DNA of 64,000 nucleotides from Streptomyces spiralis (GTDB lineage: Bacteria > Actinomycetota > Actinomycetes > Streptomycetales > Streptomycetaceae): contig NZ_BNBC01000019.1 in NCBI RefSeq assembly GCF_014654675.1, positions 75,780 to 139,779 on the forward strand. The letters run 5' to 3'. The notes under the pieces were generated by a model. That model saw only the letters and a program-made list of their open reading frames with translations, searched no databases and was not told the origin of the DNA. Shown piece after piece: positions 44,701 through 52,033 of this stretch. The position numbers were made by a program, and so were the translations under genes. Within the stretch, counting starts at the first letter, position 1. Every line of letters begins with the position of its first letter.

Positions 44701-45097
44701 CGTGCTCCAGACGGAAACGGCCACCACCACCGTCTACGCCGCCGACGGCAGCGCGGCCTACGCCTTCGGCGACGGCGCCTGGCACCATGTGGTGCTCCAG
44801 CGCACGGGCGGAAAGCTGAGCCTGTCGGTGGACGGTGGAGCGCCCGCCGAGGCCACGGCTCCGGCCGGTTCGGTGACGTACGAGGACGGCTTCGCCGTGC
44901 TCGGTCTCCATCTGGGAGCCAGGCCGGACGGCTACGACCGGTTCAAGGGCTCCCTGGACGAGTTCCGCCTGGTGCGGCGCGCGCTGACGACGGAGGAACT
45001 GACGGCCCTGCGCACGTCCAACGCGGACACCGGGACGGCCACCACCGTCCGGCTCCCCTTCGAGACGCTGTCGCCTCAGCCGTACGCCCGGATGTGA
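41726..45097 (+). CDS. secreted exo-sialidase with three LamG/concanavalin-like domains
   Basis: A 1123-residue protein starting at GTG 41726 (VSRPRLRALGAALVTLPLIL, cleavage near AAAGG); upstream in-frame codons are not family-like and AAAGG precedes this start. Residues about 35-400 are a six-bladed sialidase: FRIPTIV with the first catalytic Arg near residue 58 and Asp boxes STNGGRTWG, STDDGLTFG, SDDGDEWF and STDRGTTW. Three LamG-type domains follow (about 425-620, 660-850 and 890-1100), each with a GDFT or RDFT strand and a conserved RAQP block. It releases terminal sialic acids. A tachylectin-like secreted protein is encoded just upstream. Confidence 0.88.
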   Translation: MSRPRLRALGAALVTLPLILLGAVAPPAAAGGTQPSSDGLIGTEQILYRSGTAGYGCFRIPTIVRTKAGTLLAFAEARRSPSCADRGAIDIVVRRSTNGGRTWGPMRVALAGSDTDPETPYTRGNPSPVADLRTGSVYLLSTSEPAEPGGRRLPWIQRSTDDGLTFGAPKPLPRLTNAQDGWFGTGPSHGIQLKRGDKAGRLVVGAYESPPQSGQDPQLVGVLYSDDGDEWFASATADSAGPGMLPGEPTVAELDNGDVYINARNNNGASSGHRTHAVSTDSGATVPAQQVVPSLTTPEVQASVLALEQTYRATPGDTLVLSAPSHPTDRQNMRIRYSTDRGTTWHDAAQINAKRAGYSDLAELTDGELGLVYEGGDGFSAANIYFNRFTPAAAGVPGTFTGAVHPQASRAAGRTTPDATPEADDAYLAGGSALGAGRFGQGLVLDADGEYADVPYTPGIDPGDGDFTCSLFFKYKAQPGETQQRVLMWAYGYGAAKPQVWVRAQPGQDRLYAWVQGTGGTASVALPDAGPSTAFGDDAWHHLALVRSGGRITLSVDGTSSAQATGVAGSVSAERVDGVDGIRLGAKPDTAAGDPFSGGLDEFRVYLGALTDTQLAELRSANAAPSAEGSLGVRLPFQVVDTADVPALTSVAIEDDVSGHCADGTLLGGVPGEVAGRVGKGAISVSASRPGVEVPYLPALDVGSGDFTYTLWFRHTLTATDPNAALLWAYGSVSGEPSLWVRAQPSQRRLLAWAETPSGAVQVALPDPGPSAAFGDGAWHLLAVGRSGGTLRLSVDGTTAAETTGLSGALTSTATPEGLRIGSKPGDLDVFTGSLDEARLYKRALTADELTRVARSAVGSAGGYPTDRPALSWSMENGNTEAHQVVRPAAGPATPDSSVHCGHAFVRGGARPAASAGRFGAGLALDGTDDSVELPYGADLALGSRDFTVATWMRYTAGQTSANQVLFWAYGVGAAERQLWLRAQPGQDRLAAVLQTETATTTVYAADGSAAYAFGDGAWHHVVLQRTGGKLSLSVDGGAPAEATAPAGSVTYEDGFAVLGLHLGARPDGYDRFKGSLDEFRLVRRALTTEELTALRTSNADTGTATTVRLPFETLSPQPYARM

Positions 45098-45136
45098 CCC
45101 CGGTTCCGCCGGTCCTCAGGCTGACCATGTCCTGCC

Positions 45137-45405
45137 TCACCTGGTCCTGCTCGAGTCCGTCCGGGCCCGGAATTCCGCGAACCAGTCCAGCATGGAGCCG
45201 TTCGTCACCGCTCCGGGACCGGCGACCTCGGACACCCGGGCGCCCTGCAGAATCCGTTTGACCGGCACCTCGAGCTTCTTCCCGGTCAGCGTGCGGGGCA
45301 GCCCGGGTACCCGCGCGATCACGTCGGGTACGTGGCGCGGGAACAGCTGCCGTCTGATGGCCGCGGTGATCCGCCCCCGTAGGGCCTCGTCGGTCTCCTC
45401 GCCGC
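45137..45405 (-). pseudogene. 3' remnant of acetoacetyl-CoA synthetase
   Basis: The minus strand reads DEALRGRITAAIRRQLFPRH, VPDVIARVPGLPRTLTGKKL, EVPVKRILQGARVSEV and LDWFAEFRAR to a stop at 45137. This is the typical C-terminal end of acetoacetate-CoA ligase, including the catalytic Lys in LTGKKLE. Family similarity starts only at about 45405, where it abuts a second ligase end on the other strand. About 550 residues of the expected 650 are missing. Confidence 0.8.
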
Positions 45406-45681
45406 CGGGAGATCGAGGAGGTCCTCCACGGGCACCCCTCGATCGCCGAGGCCGCTGTCGTGGGAGTTCCGCACCCACTGCACGGCGAGGAGGTCGCCGC
45501 GGTCGTCGTGCTGAGGACCGGCGACGACACGACGCCGGAGGAGATCCGCGACTATGTCAAGGAACGCGTGGCGGCGTACAAGTATCCCCGCGTCGTCACC
45601 CTCACCGCCGAGCTTCCCAAGGGCCCCACCGGAAAGATCCTCAAGCGGGAGATCACCGTCCCGCCGCCGGTCCGCCCGTGA
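45406..45681 (+). pseudogene. 3' remnant of a fatty-acyl-CoA ligase (AMP-binding C-terminal domain)
   Basis: The plus strand reads REIEEVLHGHPSIAEAAVVG, VPHPLHGEEVAAVVVLRTGD, YVKERVAAYKYPRVV and LPKGPTGKILKREI, the AMP-binding C-terminal domain of acyl-CoA ligases with the catalytic Lys in TGKILKR, then stops at 45681. There is no N-terminal adenylation domain and no start codon with family similarity; it begins exactly where the antisense acetoacetyl-CoA synthetase remnant begins. Confidence 0.8.
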
Positions 45682-45699
45682 TTCACGCCTCGGCAGACG

Positions 45700-46611
45700 T
45701 CAAGGCCGTGTGGGGGCCGACGGCGTGCCTCGTCCGGTTTCCGGCGGAGCCGGGGCCTGACGCCGGCCGCTGAGGAACACGGCGATCGGCAGGGCCGCGA
45801 CCAGCCCGCTGAGCAGGACCCCCGCCAGCGCCCCCAGCACGGCGGTCCGGTCGTCGAACGCGAGCCCTACGGCGGCCAGCGCGGGACCCGCGTTGCGCAC
45901 CGAGGCGACCCCGCCCATGGTGGTACGGCGCACCGTCGTGCCCGTGGCCAGCAAGGTGCCCACGCCGAAAGCGGCGGCCGCGAGCAGGAAACCGGCGAGC
46001 AGGGAGAGGGAGCCGAAGAGATCCACGACCGTTCGCCAGTTGCCGAGCAGCATGCCCGCCAGCACGATCAGGAAGGTGATGTTGGAGACCGCGGCGGCCG
46101 TGGGGTGCCATGACCGCGCCGTGGGCGTGGCGTAGTGGCGCATGAGCAGGCCGATGGCGAACGGCACCAGCTGAAGCAGCGCCACGGTCCGGACCAGCGC
46201 CCCGACGTCGAGGGACACGTCGGTGCCGATGTCGGCGGCGCTGAGGATGCCGTTGGCGGTGGGTGCGAACGTGAGACTGCCGATGGAGGCCAGGAGTACC
46301 TGCATCGCCGCGCCCGCGGCAACGTCGCCGTTCTGCACCATGGCCAGTTTCGCGCCGAAGGGGCCGCCCGGCGACGAGGCGAGCAGGACGAGGGCGACGA
46401 GCGAGGCCGGCGGAAGGCCGAGGAGCGTTCCGATGCCCCAGCCGAGCAGCGGGACGACCACCATGTTGGCGAGCAGCGCCAGCAGGAGCAGCGGGACGTC
46501 GGTGAAGACGCCTCGCAGAGCGGGGAGGGTGGCCCCCAGGCCGGCCGCGAACATCGTGGCCGCGATGAAGACGACGGTGACGGCGTTGAGCACCAGGTGC
46601 AGGGTGTCCAT
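45700..46611 (-). CDS. bile acid:sodium symporter (BASS) family transporter
   Basis: A 303-residue membrane protein with about nine or ten hydrophobic segments. The loop LASSPGGPFGAKLAMVQNGD near residue 78 and the later GGVASVRNAGPALAAVGLAF near residue 225 correspond to the two crossover motifs of the BASS superfamily. Substrate is unknown; actinobacterial members are often annotated as organic-acid or sodium-coupled carriers. GGAGAG lies 8 bases before ATG 46611. It starts 61 bases downstream of the DyP peroxidase stop, so it may be the last gene of that operon. Confidence 0.8.
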   Translation of the reverse strand: MDTLHLVLNAVTVVFIAATMFAAGLGATLPALRGVFTDVPLLLLALLANMVVVPLLGWGIGTLLGLPPASLVALVLLASSPGGPFGAKLAMVQNGDVAAGAAMQVLLASIGSLTFAPTANGILSAADIGTDVSLDVGALVRTVALLQLVPFAIGLLMRHYATPTARSWHPTAAAVSNITFLIVLAGMLLGNWRTVVDLFGSLSLLAGFLLAAAAFGVGTLLATGTTVRRTTMGGVASVRNAGPALAAVGLAFDDRTAVLGALAGVLLSGLVAALPIAVFLSGRRQAPAPPETGRGTPSAPTRP

Positions 46612-46672
46612 CGGCCCACTCTCCAGGAAGCGGAGATCCTCGGGCGTCGGCCACGGCGCGTGTCACCGCTCG

Positions 46673-48007
46673 TCACTCCTGAAGACCGCCGAGCCGGCGC
46701 AGGGCGCTCAGGCTCGGCAGGAAGCAGTACTCGCCTCCTCGGGTGACGACGAACCGGGGCAGCGCGGCGAGGCGTCGTCGCACCGGCCTGCGGGGAACGG
46801 TGAAACCGGTGGAGCCGTCCTGGGAGCCGGTGACGGGGTCCTTGCCGTCTCCTCCGCCGAAGAAGACGCTGTCGTTCAACCACTCGGACTGGACGAACTC
46901 GAACTGCCGCCCGAGGTGTGCGCCGATGAACGCGAACATCAGGCCGCGGTCCACTCCGTCGTCCTCGAGCACCCCGTCCGGCAGTGGCGGTCCGTAGACG
47001 GCGCCCCGTCGGATCATGCGGTGCAGGCGCACCTCGCCCGCCACGGCGGCGTCGCGGGGGTTGGCCCGGCGGATGTGGCAGCCGCCGGGAGTGCGGAAAC
47101 CGATCGGGTCGTCCCGCTGGTACTGGAAGGTGTTGCGCCGGTGCGGGTCGGCGCCGAGCGCCGGATCGTCGTGCTCGGGGGCGAGCGCGAGGGGAGCCCC
47201 GCTGCGCCAGCGCCCCATGATCTTCGCCGCGATCAGTTCCTGGTCCTCGGGCCCGGTGGAGTTGTCCCTCAGGTAGCGGCGGAACCGGGCGACGTCCTGG
47301 TGGAGTTTGCGGAAGACGGCGTAGCTGCCGTTGCGCCCCAGCGCGGCGGGCTGCGGGGTTTGGGCTCCTCCCAGTTCGTCGGGGTATCCGAGAACGAACT
47401 CCCCGGCCTTCAGCGGGACTTCGAGCCGGTTCGAGCCGGCGATGCCGCTTCCTTCGACGGCGGGATGACTGACACCGTCGCGATAGCCGAAGTGCTCCGT
47501 CTCGGTGGGCAGCGCGTAGCAGTCCTGCCGCCAGACCGCGGTGATCCCGGGGAGACGGTCGTACGCCGGGCGAGCGCGCTCGATGGCGGCCTGAAGGCGC
47601 GGGGAGTCGGGCGCGATGGCTGTGATCACCACGTGGACGTCGGGGGTGCCGAGCGGTGCTTCCCAGTGCTCCGGGGCGCTGTCGCCGACATCGCCGAGTG
47701 CTCCGGCACGGGCGGCCATACCCTGCCGGAACTCCCAGGCGAACGTGTCCAGCGATGCGGCCGGCACTCCGAGGGCCTCGAGGCCGCGACAGGTCAGGGC
47801 GGCACTGACCCAGGCGTCCCCGAGCGGGCTGGCCGCGTCCGCTGCGGAGGTCACCGCTCCGCTGACGCGCCGCATCAGCTCCCGCCCCTGTTCCCGGTCG
47901 TCGATCCGGAAGGCCAGGTAGGCGGCCGCGTAAGGGGTCGGCCGGGGGCTCAGGACACCGCGCTGGATGTCGTCCAGCTCCAGCCCGACCGCCGAGGGCT
48001 CACTCAC
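46673..48007 (-). CDS. DyP-type heme peroxidase
   Basis: A 444-residue dye-decolourising peroxidase. The distal GxxDG motif appears as FGYRDGVSHP near residue 177, with the proximal His most likely in GCHIRRANPRD near residue 311, and MFAFIGAHLGRQFEFVQSEW in the C-terminal ferredoxin-like domain is conserved in the fungal-like (C/D-type) branch. No signal peptide, so cytoplasmic or encapsulated. The GTG start is directly behind AAGGAGGT, an ideal site. It follows two unfamiliar genes by 20 bases, forming an operon that is unusual for DyP enzymes. Confidence 0.88.
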   Translation of the reverse strand: MSEPSAVGLELDDIQRGVLSPRPTPYAAAYLAFRIDDREQGRELMRRVSGAVTSAADAASPLGDAWVSAALTCRGLEALGVPAASLDTFAWEFRQGMAARAGALGDVGDSAPEHWEAPLGTPDVHVVITAIAPDSPRLQAAIERARPAYDRLPGITAVWRQDCYALPTETEHFGYRDGVSHPAVEGSGIAGSNRLEVPLKAGEFVLGYPDELGGAQTPQPAALGRNGSYAVFRKLHQDVARFRRYLRDNSTGPEDQELIAAKIMGRWRSGAPLALAPEHDDPALGADPHRRNTFQYQRDDPIGFRTPGGCHIRRANPRDAAVAGEVRLHRMIRRGAVYGPPLPDGVLEDDGVDRGLMFAFIGAHLGRQFEFVQSEWLNDSVFFGGGDGKDPVTGSQDGSTGFTVPRRPVRRRLAALPRFVVTRGGEYCFLPSLSALRRLGGLQE

Positions 48008-48027
48008 GGGCGACCTCCTTGCCGGCC

Positions 48028-49041
48028 CTACTTCGAGACGAGGTTCCGCCAGAAGCTGCGCAGACTCTCATCACCCCCGAACAGGGAACTGAAGATCGTC
48101 GAGTCCGCCAGCAGCACATCGCCCGCCCGGTCCCCGCTCGGCGGCATCCACAGGAACATGTTGAACTCGCTGTTGCCGGCCTCGGTGAACGGATGCGGCC
48201 TGGACGTGTCGATCGGCTGCCTCGCCAGGACATGGATGGTTTCGGGGTCGCCGGGCGTCACCTCGTAGTGCGGCAGATGCATGTGGAAGTTGAAGTTGGT
48301 CACGCCGTCCAGCCACCCCTTGGCATCCAGGTCGCGGACCGTGGACAGCGGCGCGATCCTGTTGTCCTCGCCGGTCGCGGGACGCAGTCCGTAGCGGTTG
48401 ACGACCGGTACGCCCAGACCCTTCATCAGGTCCCTGACGTACGTCGCGAACCGTTGCCGGCGTGGCACCAGAGGATCGCCGTGGTGGCGGTACTCCATCT
48501 CCCGTTCGGACAGATCGTCCGACGCGCCGACGTCGTGGTGGGGGCCGAGCACCAGGCGGACGTCCTCCCGGGCGAGGAAGGCCCGAAGGGCCTCGATCTC
48601 GTCCCGCCGGGCCTCCTGTCGGGTGATCATGTGGTCCAGCCCGAAGACGAACAGGACATCGGTGTCCGCCAGGACCCGCTCGTCCAGCGGGGTCTGGAAG
48701 CCGGCCTGGTCGATGCGCTGGTACACCGGAACCGGATGCCCCGTGGTCTCCTCGACGAAGTCCTGGAACGGCACCCAGGCCCAGAAGAACAGCTCGAGCG
48801 CACCGGCGATGCCCTGCTGGAACCGATACGGATCGGACCACTTCGGGTCCTCGTAGGCGGGCCATGCCGCCCGCCTGACCTCGGTCATGGTGGAGAAGCG
48901 GTTGTCCAACTCCGATGTGTACCGGCCCGCCTCGGCCGGATAGCTCCACGAGACGTAGATGCTCACCCGTTTTCCACCGGGGGTGTACTCCCGTGGGGTG
49001 TGCCTCTGGTTATAAGTGCGCGCGGTCCTGGTCTCACTCAT
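48028..49041 (-). CDS. uncharacterised DyP-operon protein, possibly with a ThuA/GATase-like Rossmann core
   Basis: A 337-residue soluble protein of no family I can name. The middle (VLADTDVLFVFGLDHMITRQ, IEALRAFLAREDVRLVLGPH near residues 125-170) reads like strand-helix units of a glutamine-amidotransferase/ThuA-type fold. The chain is rich in His and aromatic residues (HHDVGAS, EYRHHGDP, FNFHMHLPHYE), suggesting metal or heme contact. It lies between a small alpha/beta protein (10 bases upstream) and the DyP peroxidase (20 bases downstream), so it probably acts with the peroxidase, perhaps in maturation or substrate supply. Function not assignable. Confidence 0.72.
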   Translation of the reverse strand: MSETRTARTYNQRHTPREYTPGGKRVSIYVSWSYPAEAGRYTSELDNRFSTMTEVRRAAWPAYEDPKWSDPYRFQQGIAGALELFFWAWVPFQDFVEETTGHPVPVYQRIDQAGFQTPLDERVLADTDVLFVFGLDHMITRQEARRDEIEALRAFLAREDVRLVLGPHHDVGASDDLSEREMEYRHHGDPLVPRRQRFATYVRDLMKGLGVPVVNRYGLRPATGEDNRIAPLSTVRDLDAKGWLDGVTNFNFHMHLPHYEVTPGDPETIHVLARQPIDTSRPHPFTEAGNSEFNMFLWMPPSGDRAGDVLLADSTIFSSLFGGDESLRSFWRNLVSK

Positions 49042-49051
49042 GTCACGGCCC

Positions 49052-49585
49052 TCACTGCAACTGGTCGAGCATCTCCGACAGGGCGCCCTTGACCCGCAGC
49101 GCCTTCTTGATCTCGTCCGCCGTGACGTACGGGTACTCTCCGTACTCGATGAAGCTCGGACACTGATGCTCGCGCACGAAGCGGATGAACGCCTCGGGGT
49201 TGGTCCGCCAGTCCTCGGGAAACCCCTCGAGATTCTCGAAGACGGTGCTCACACCCGCTTTCGCGAAGAGCGCGATCGCGTCCTCGGTGTACTTGTCGAA
49301 GTCGGTGTCGAAGATCCCCTGGTACATGAAGCGCGTGTCGTCGTCGAACAGCACCCACCTGAGGTAGTGCAACTTCAACGGCGCGAGCAGATACGGATCC
49401 TGCTCCAGCGCCTTGGCCAGTGCGTGGCCGTAGTCCCGTACCGCTTCCGCGCGGCCCGGCTTGACGCGCGCGATGACGGTGAACCCGTGGCACGCCGGGG
49501 TCCTGGGGAAAACGGGGCCGTACTTCCCCTGTTCCAGGTGATCGGCGTCCTTGGGGATGACGACTGCCTGCGGCTTGATCTCCAT
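49052..49585 (-). CDS. uncharacterised DyP-operon protein with ferredoxin-like alpha/beta pattern
   Basis: A 177-residue protein from ATG 49585, behind the strong site GGGAGGAG; an ATG at 49603 is inside that site's upstream flank. The strand pattern HGFTVIARVKPG, LHYLRWVLFDDDTRFMYQGI, DFDKYTEDAIALFA and VFENLEGFP resembles the dimeric alpha/beta-barrel (ferredoxin-like) fold also used in DyP peroxidases, but no heme-binding GxxDG motif is present. First gene of the peroxidase operon. A redox or heme-handling partner is an inference. Confidence 0.7.
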   Translation of the reverse strand: MEIKPQAVVIPKDADHLEQGKYGPVFPRTPACHGFTVIARVKPGRAEAVRDYGHALAKALEQDPYLLAPLKLHYLRWVLFDDDTRFMYQGIFDTDFDKYTEDAIALFAKAGVSTVFENLEGFPEDWRTNPEAFIRFVREHQCPSFIEYGEYPYVTADEIKKALRVKGALSEMLDQLQ

Positions 49586-49768
49586 GCCCGCTCCTCCCGC
49601 CATGTGCCGGTCGGGGACCCCGTCATCGTCCCACCGGCTCGCTGGTTGCGCCCGTGGAGCGGAGGAGGGGCCGGACGTGATCTCTGAGGTCGCCGTGTCG
49701 GCGGTGTCGGAGTGGACCTGAGGGAGAAAGCCCCTGGCCGTGCTGGACGGTGAGATCGTACGGGGGCC

Positions 49769-50758
49769 CTACCCGCGGCCCCGCCGTTCGCCCGCGACCG
49801 CTCGGCGGGCCACCGTGACCAGTTCCGCCGCCGGGCCCACCAGGCGCCGTCCGGTCGGCCATACCGCGCGCAGGTCGCGCGTGAGGTCGACGCCCTCGAC
49901 GTCCACGCCGATCAGCCGGCCCTCGGCGATGTCGCCGCGGACGGCCAGCTCGCTCAGGACGGACGGCCCGGTGCCGGCGATCACCGCGCCGCGGACGGCG
50001 GCCGTCGAGCCGAGCTCCACCAGGGGCCGGACCCGTTCACAGCCCGCCAGGTACAGGGCGCGGTCGAGGGTCTGCCGCGTGCCGGAACCGCTCTCCCGCA
50101 GCACCAGCGGCGCACGGGACAGCTCCCGCGCCGACAGCGGCTCGCGGCGCCGCGCCCACGGGTGAGCGGGGTCGACCACGACGACGAGCCGGTCCTCGGC
50201 CACCTGCTTCGTGGACATCACGCGGGACAGGCGCGGCCCCTCGATGAACCCGATGTCGGCCTCGCCCGACTCGACCAGCTCGGGCACGTGCTCACTGTTG
50301 GTCACCTGCAGTCCGACGTACAGCTCCGGCCGGCGGGCGCGCAGCTCGCTGATCCAGACCGGCAGCAGGTACTCCGCGATGGTCAGGCTCGCCGCGACGC
50401 GCAGTTCGGCCTCCCTCCGGTCACGCAGCCTGCCGGCCCCGGCGAGCAGGTCGTCCAGCTCGTCCAGGACCCGCCGGGCGTGTCCGGCGACGATCTGTCC
50501 GGCCAGCGTCGGCCGGGAGCCGCGGCGGGTCCGGTCGACCAGCACCAGTCCCAGCCCGCGTTCCAGCGTGGACAGCCGGCGGCTGGCGGACGGCTGGGAG
50601 ATCCGCAGCCGCTCGGCCGCCCGCCCCAGGCTGCCCAGGTCGGCCACGAGGACGAGGAGCCGCAGCGACTCGAGGTCGGGCGTGCGCAAGGGGAGGGGAA
50701 GGGTCCGGGAATCCGGCGCGGAGGAGTCTGTCACAGTCCCAGCGTATGAGTCAGTCAT
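49769..50758 (-). CDS. LysR family transcriptional regulator
   Basis: A 329-residue LysR regulator with an N-terminal extension of about 28 residues before the HTH (ESLRLLVLVADLGSLGRAAE, RLRISQPSASRRLSTLERGL). The effector domain includes LRVAASLTIAEYLLPVWISE and IGFIEGPRLSR, typical of the group that sits beside YeiH transporters. Its ATG 50758 lies inside a perfect palindrome, implying autoregulation. It is divergent from the YeiH-like transporter gene, its most probable target. Confidence 0.9.
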   Translation of the reverse strand: MTDSYAGTVTDSSAPDSRTLPLPLRTPDLESLRLLVLVADLGSLGRAAERLRISQPSASRRLSTLERGLGLVLVDRTRRGSRPTLAGQIVAGHARRVLDELDDLLAGAGRLRDRREAELRVAASLTIAEYLLPVWISELRARRPELYVGLQVTNSEHVPELVESGEADIGFIEGPRLSRVMSTKQVAEDRLVVVVDPAHPWARRREPLSARELSRAPLVLRESGSGTRQTLDRALYLAGCERVRPLVELGSTAAVRGAVIAGTGPSVLSELAVRGDIAEGRLIGVDVEGVDLTRDLRAVWPTGRRLVGPAAELVTVARRAVAGERRGRG

Positions 50759-50761
50759 ACG
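50743..50761. promoter_or_regulatory. LysR operator-like palindrome
   Basis: CGTATGA-GTCAG-TCATACG is a perfect seven-base inverted repeat with five-base spacer, overlapping the LysR start codon. It fits the T-N11-A architecture of LysR sites, and TATGAG recurs at about 50769 as a possible activation half-site toward the transporter gene. Confidence 0.6.
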
Positions 50762-50829
50762 TCTGCGCTATGAGCTGATGATCAATGAGGGGCTACAGGG
50801 CCGGGACGGCGCCGACCAGAGTGGTGATC

Positions 50830-51981
50830 ATGAAGGACGCCAGCCTGTCCCCGTCAGGGACCACCGCCCGGCCGCCCCGCCCTGCCCTTGCCCGCGGGTC
50901 CGCGGCCGCGCTCTCCGCCCGGCCTCCCGGTGTCGCCGCCCGGCTCTCCGGCGTTGCCGTCCGGCTCCCCGGGCTGGCCCTGGCCGTGGGAGTCGCCCTG
51001 GTCGCGACCGCACTGGGCCGGCTGGTCCCTGTCGTCGGCGGGCCGGTGAGCGGCATCGTCCTCGGGGTGCTGGTGGCCATCGTGGTGCGGCCGGGTGATC
51101 GGACACGGCCGGGCATCGTCTTCGCCGGGCGCGGAGTTCTCCAGGCCGCGGTGGTGGTCCTGGGCGCGCAGCTGTCCCTGGGCCAGGTGCTCCGGGTCGG
51201 TGTCGGCTCTCTGCCGGTGATGATCGTGACCCTTGCGGTCTGCCTGGCGTCGGCGTACTGGATCGGACGGCGACTGGGTGTCGTCCGCGATCTGCGCACC
51301 CTGATCGGCGTGGGCACCGGCATCTGCGGCGCCTCCGCGATCGCCGCGGTCACGCCGGTCATCGGCGCGGCCGAGGCGGAGGTGGCCTACGCCGTCTCCA
51401 CGATCTTCGTCTTCAACGTCGCCGCGGTGCTGGCCTTCCCCGTCCTCGGGCATCTGCTGGGCATGGGCCAGCACGCCTTCGGCCTGTTCGCCGGCACGGC
51501 GGTCAACGACATGTCGTCGGTCGTCGCCGCCGCCACCACCTACGGCGGCCCGGCGGCCGACTACGCGGTGGTGGTCAAGCTGGCCCGGACGCTGCTGATC
51601 ATCCCGATCTGCCTGGGCCTCGCCGCCCTCGCCCGCCGCCGCGCACGGACGGACGGCGCGCCGGCCAGTGTCGGCGCGGCAGGTTCCGGGCGGAGCCTGC
51701 CCGGCCCGGTGCGCGTCGGCCGGCTCGTGCCGTGGTTCCTCACCGGCTTCCTCGCCCTGGCGGCCGCGAACACCGCGGGTCTCGTGCCGTCCGCCGCCCA
51801 CGGCCCGCTCGGCACGCTCGCCGTCTTCCTCATCACCGTCGCCCTGTCCGCGATCGGCCTGTCCACCGAGCCCTCCAGGCTGCGCCGGACCGGCCCCGCG
51901 CCGCTGCTGCTCGGGGGCTGTCTGTGGCTGGTCGTGTCCGCCACCAGCCTGGGGCTCCAGTTCCTGACCCGGTACCTGTGA
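50830..51981 (+). CDS. YeiH-family (UPF0324) membrane transporter
   Basis: A 383-residue protein when begun at ATG 50830; upstream in-frame ATG 50785 or GTG codons are possible. After a 55-residue Arg/Ala/Pro-rich lead come about ten membrane segments. GVGTGICGASAIAAVTPVIG near residue 160 and FAGTAVNDMSSVVAA near residue 222 are the family's conserved repeats. YeiH proteins have been proposed as sulfate, sulfonate or taurine-metabolism transporters. A divergent LysR gene and a downstream C-S lyase gene (52 bases after) fit sulfur metabolism. Confidence 0.85.
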   Translation: MKDASLSPSGTTARPPRPALARGSAAALSARPPGVAARLSGVAVRLPGLALAVGVALVATALGRLVPVVGGPVSGIVLGVLVAIVVRPGDRTRPGIVFAGRGVLQAAVVVLGAQLSLGQVLRVGVGSLPVMIVTLAVCLASAYWIGRRLGVVRDLRTLIGVGTGICGASAIAAVTPVIGAAEAEVAYAVSTIFVFNVAAVLAFPVLGHLLGMGQHAFGLFAGTAVNDMSSVVAAATTYGGPAADYAVVVKLARTLLIIPICLGLAALARRRARTDGAPASVGAAGSGRSLPGPVRVGRLVPWFLTGFLALAAANTAGLVPSAAHGPLGTLAVFLITVALSAIGLSTEPSRLRRTGPAPLLLGGCLWLVVSATSLGLQFLTRYL

Positions 51982-52033
51982 CCGTCGCACCGACGGTCCC
52001 GGACCCTTGCGTCGAGATCGGGATGGGGGTCCA

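Noticed and set aside
43858..45261. 467-residue frame overlapping the sialidase in another frame
   Set aside because: Arg/Gly-rich shadow; the sialidase frame has clear LamG repeats throughout.
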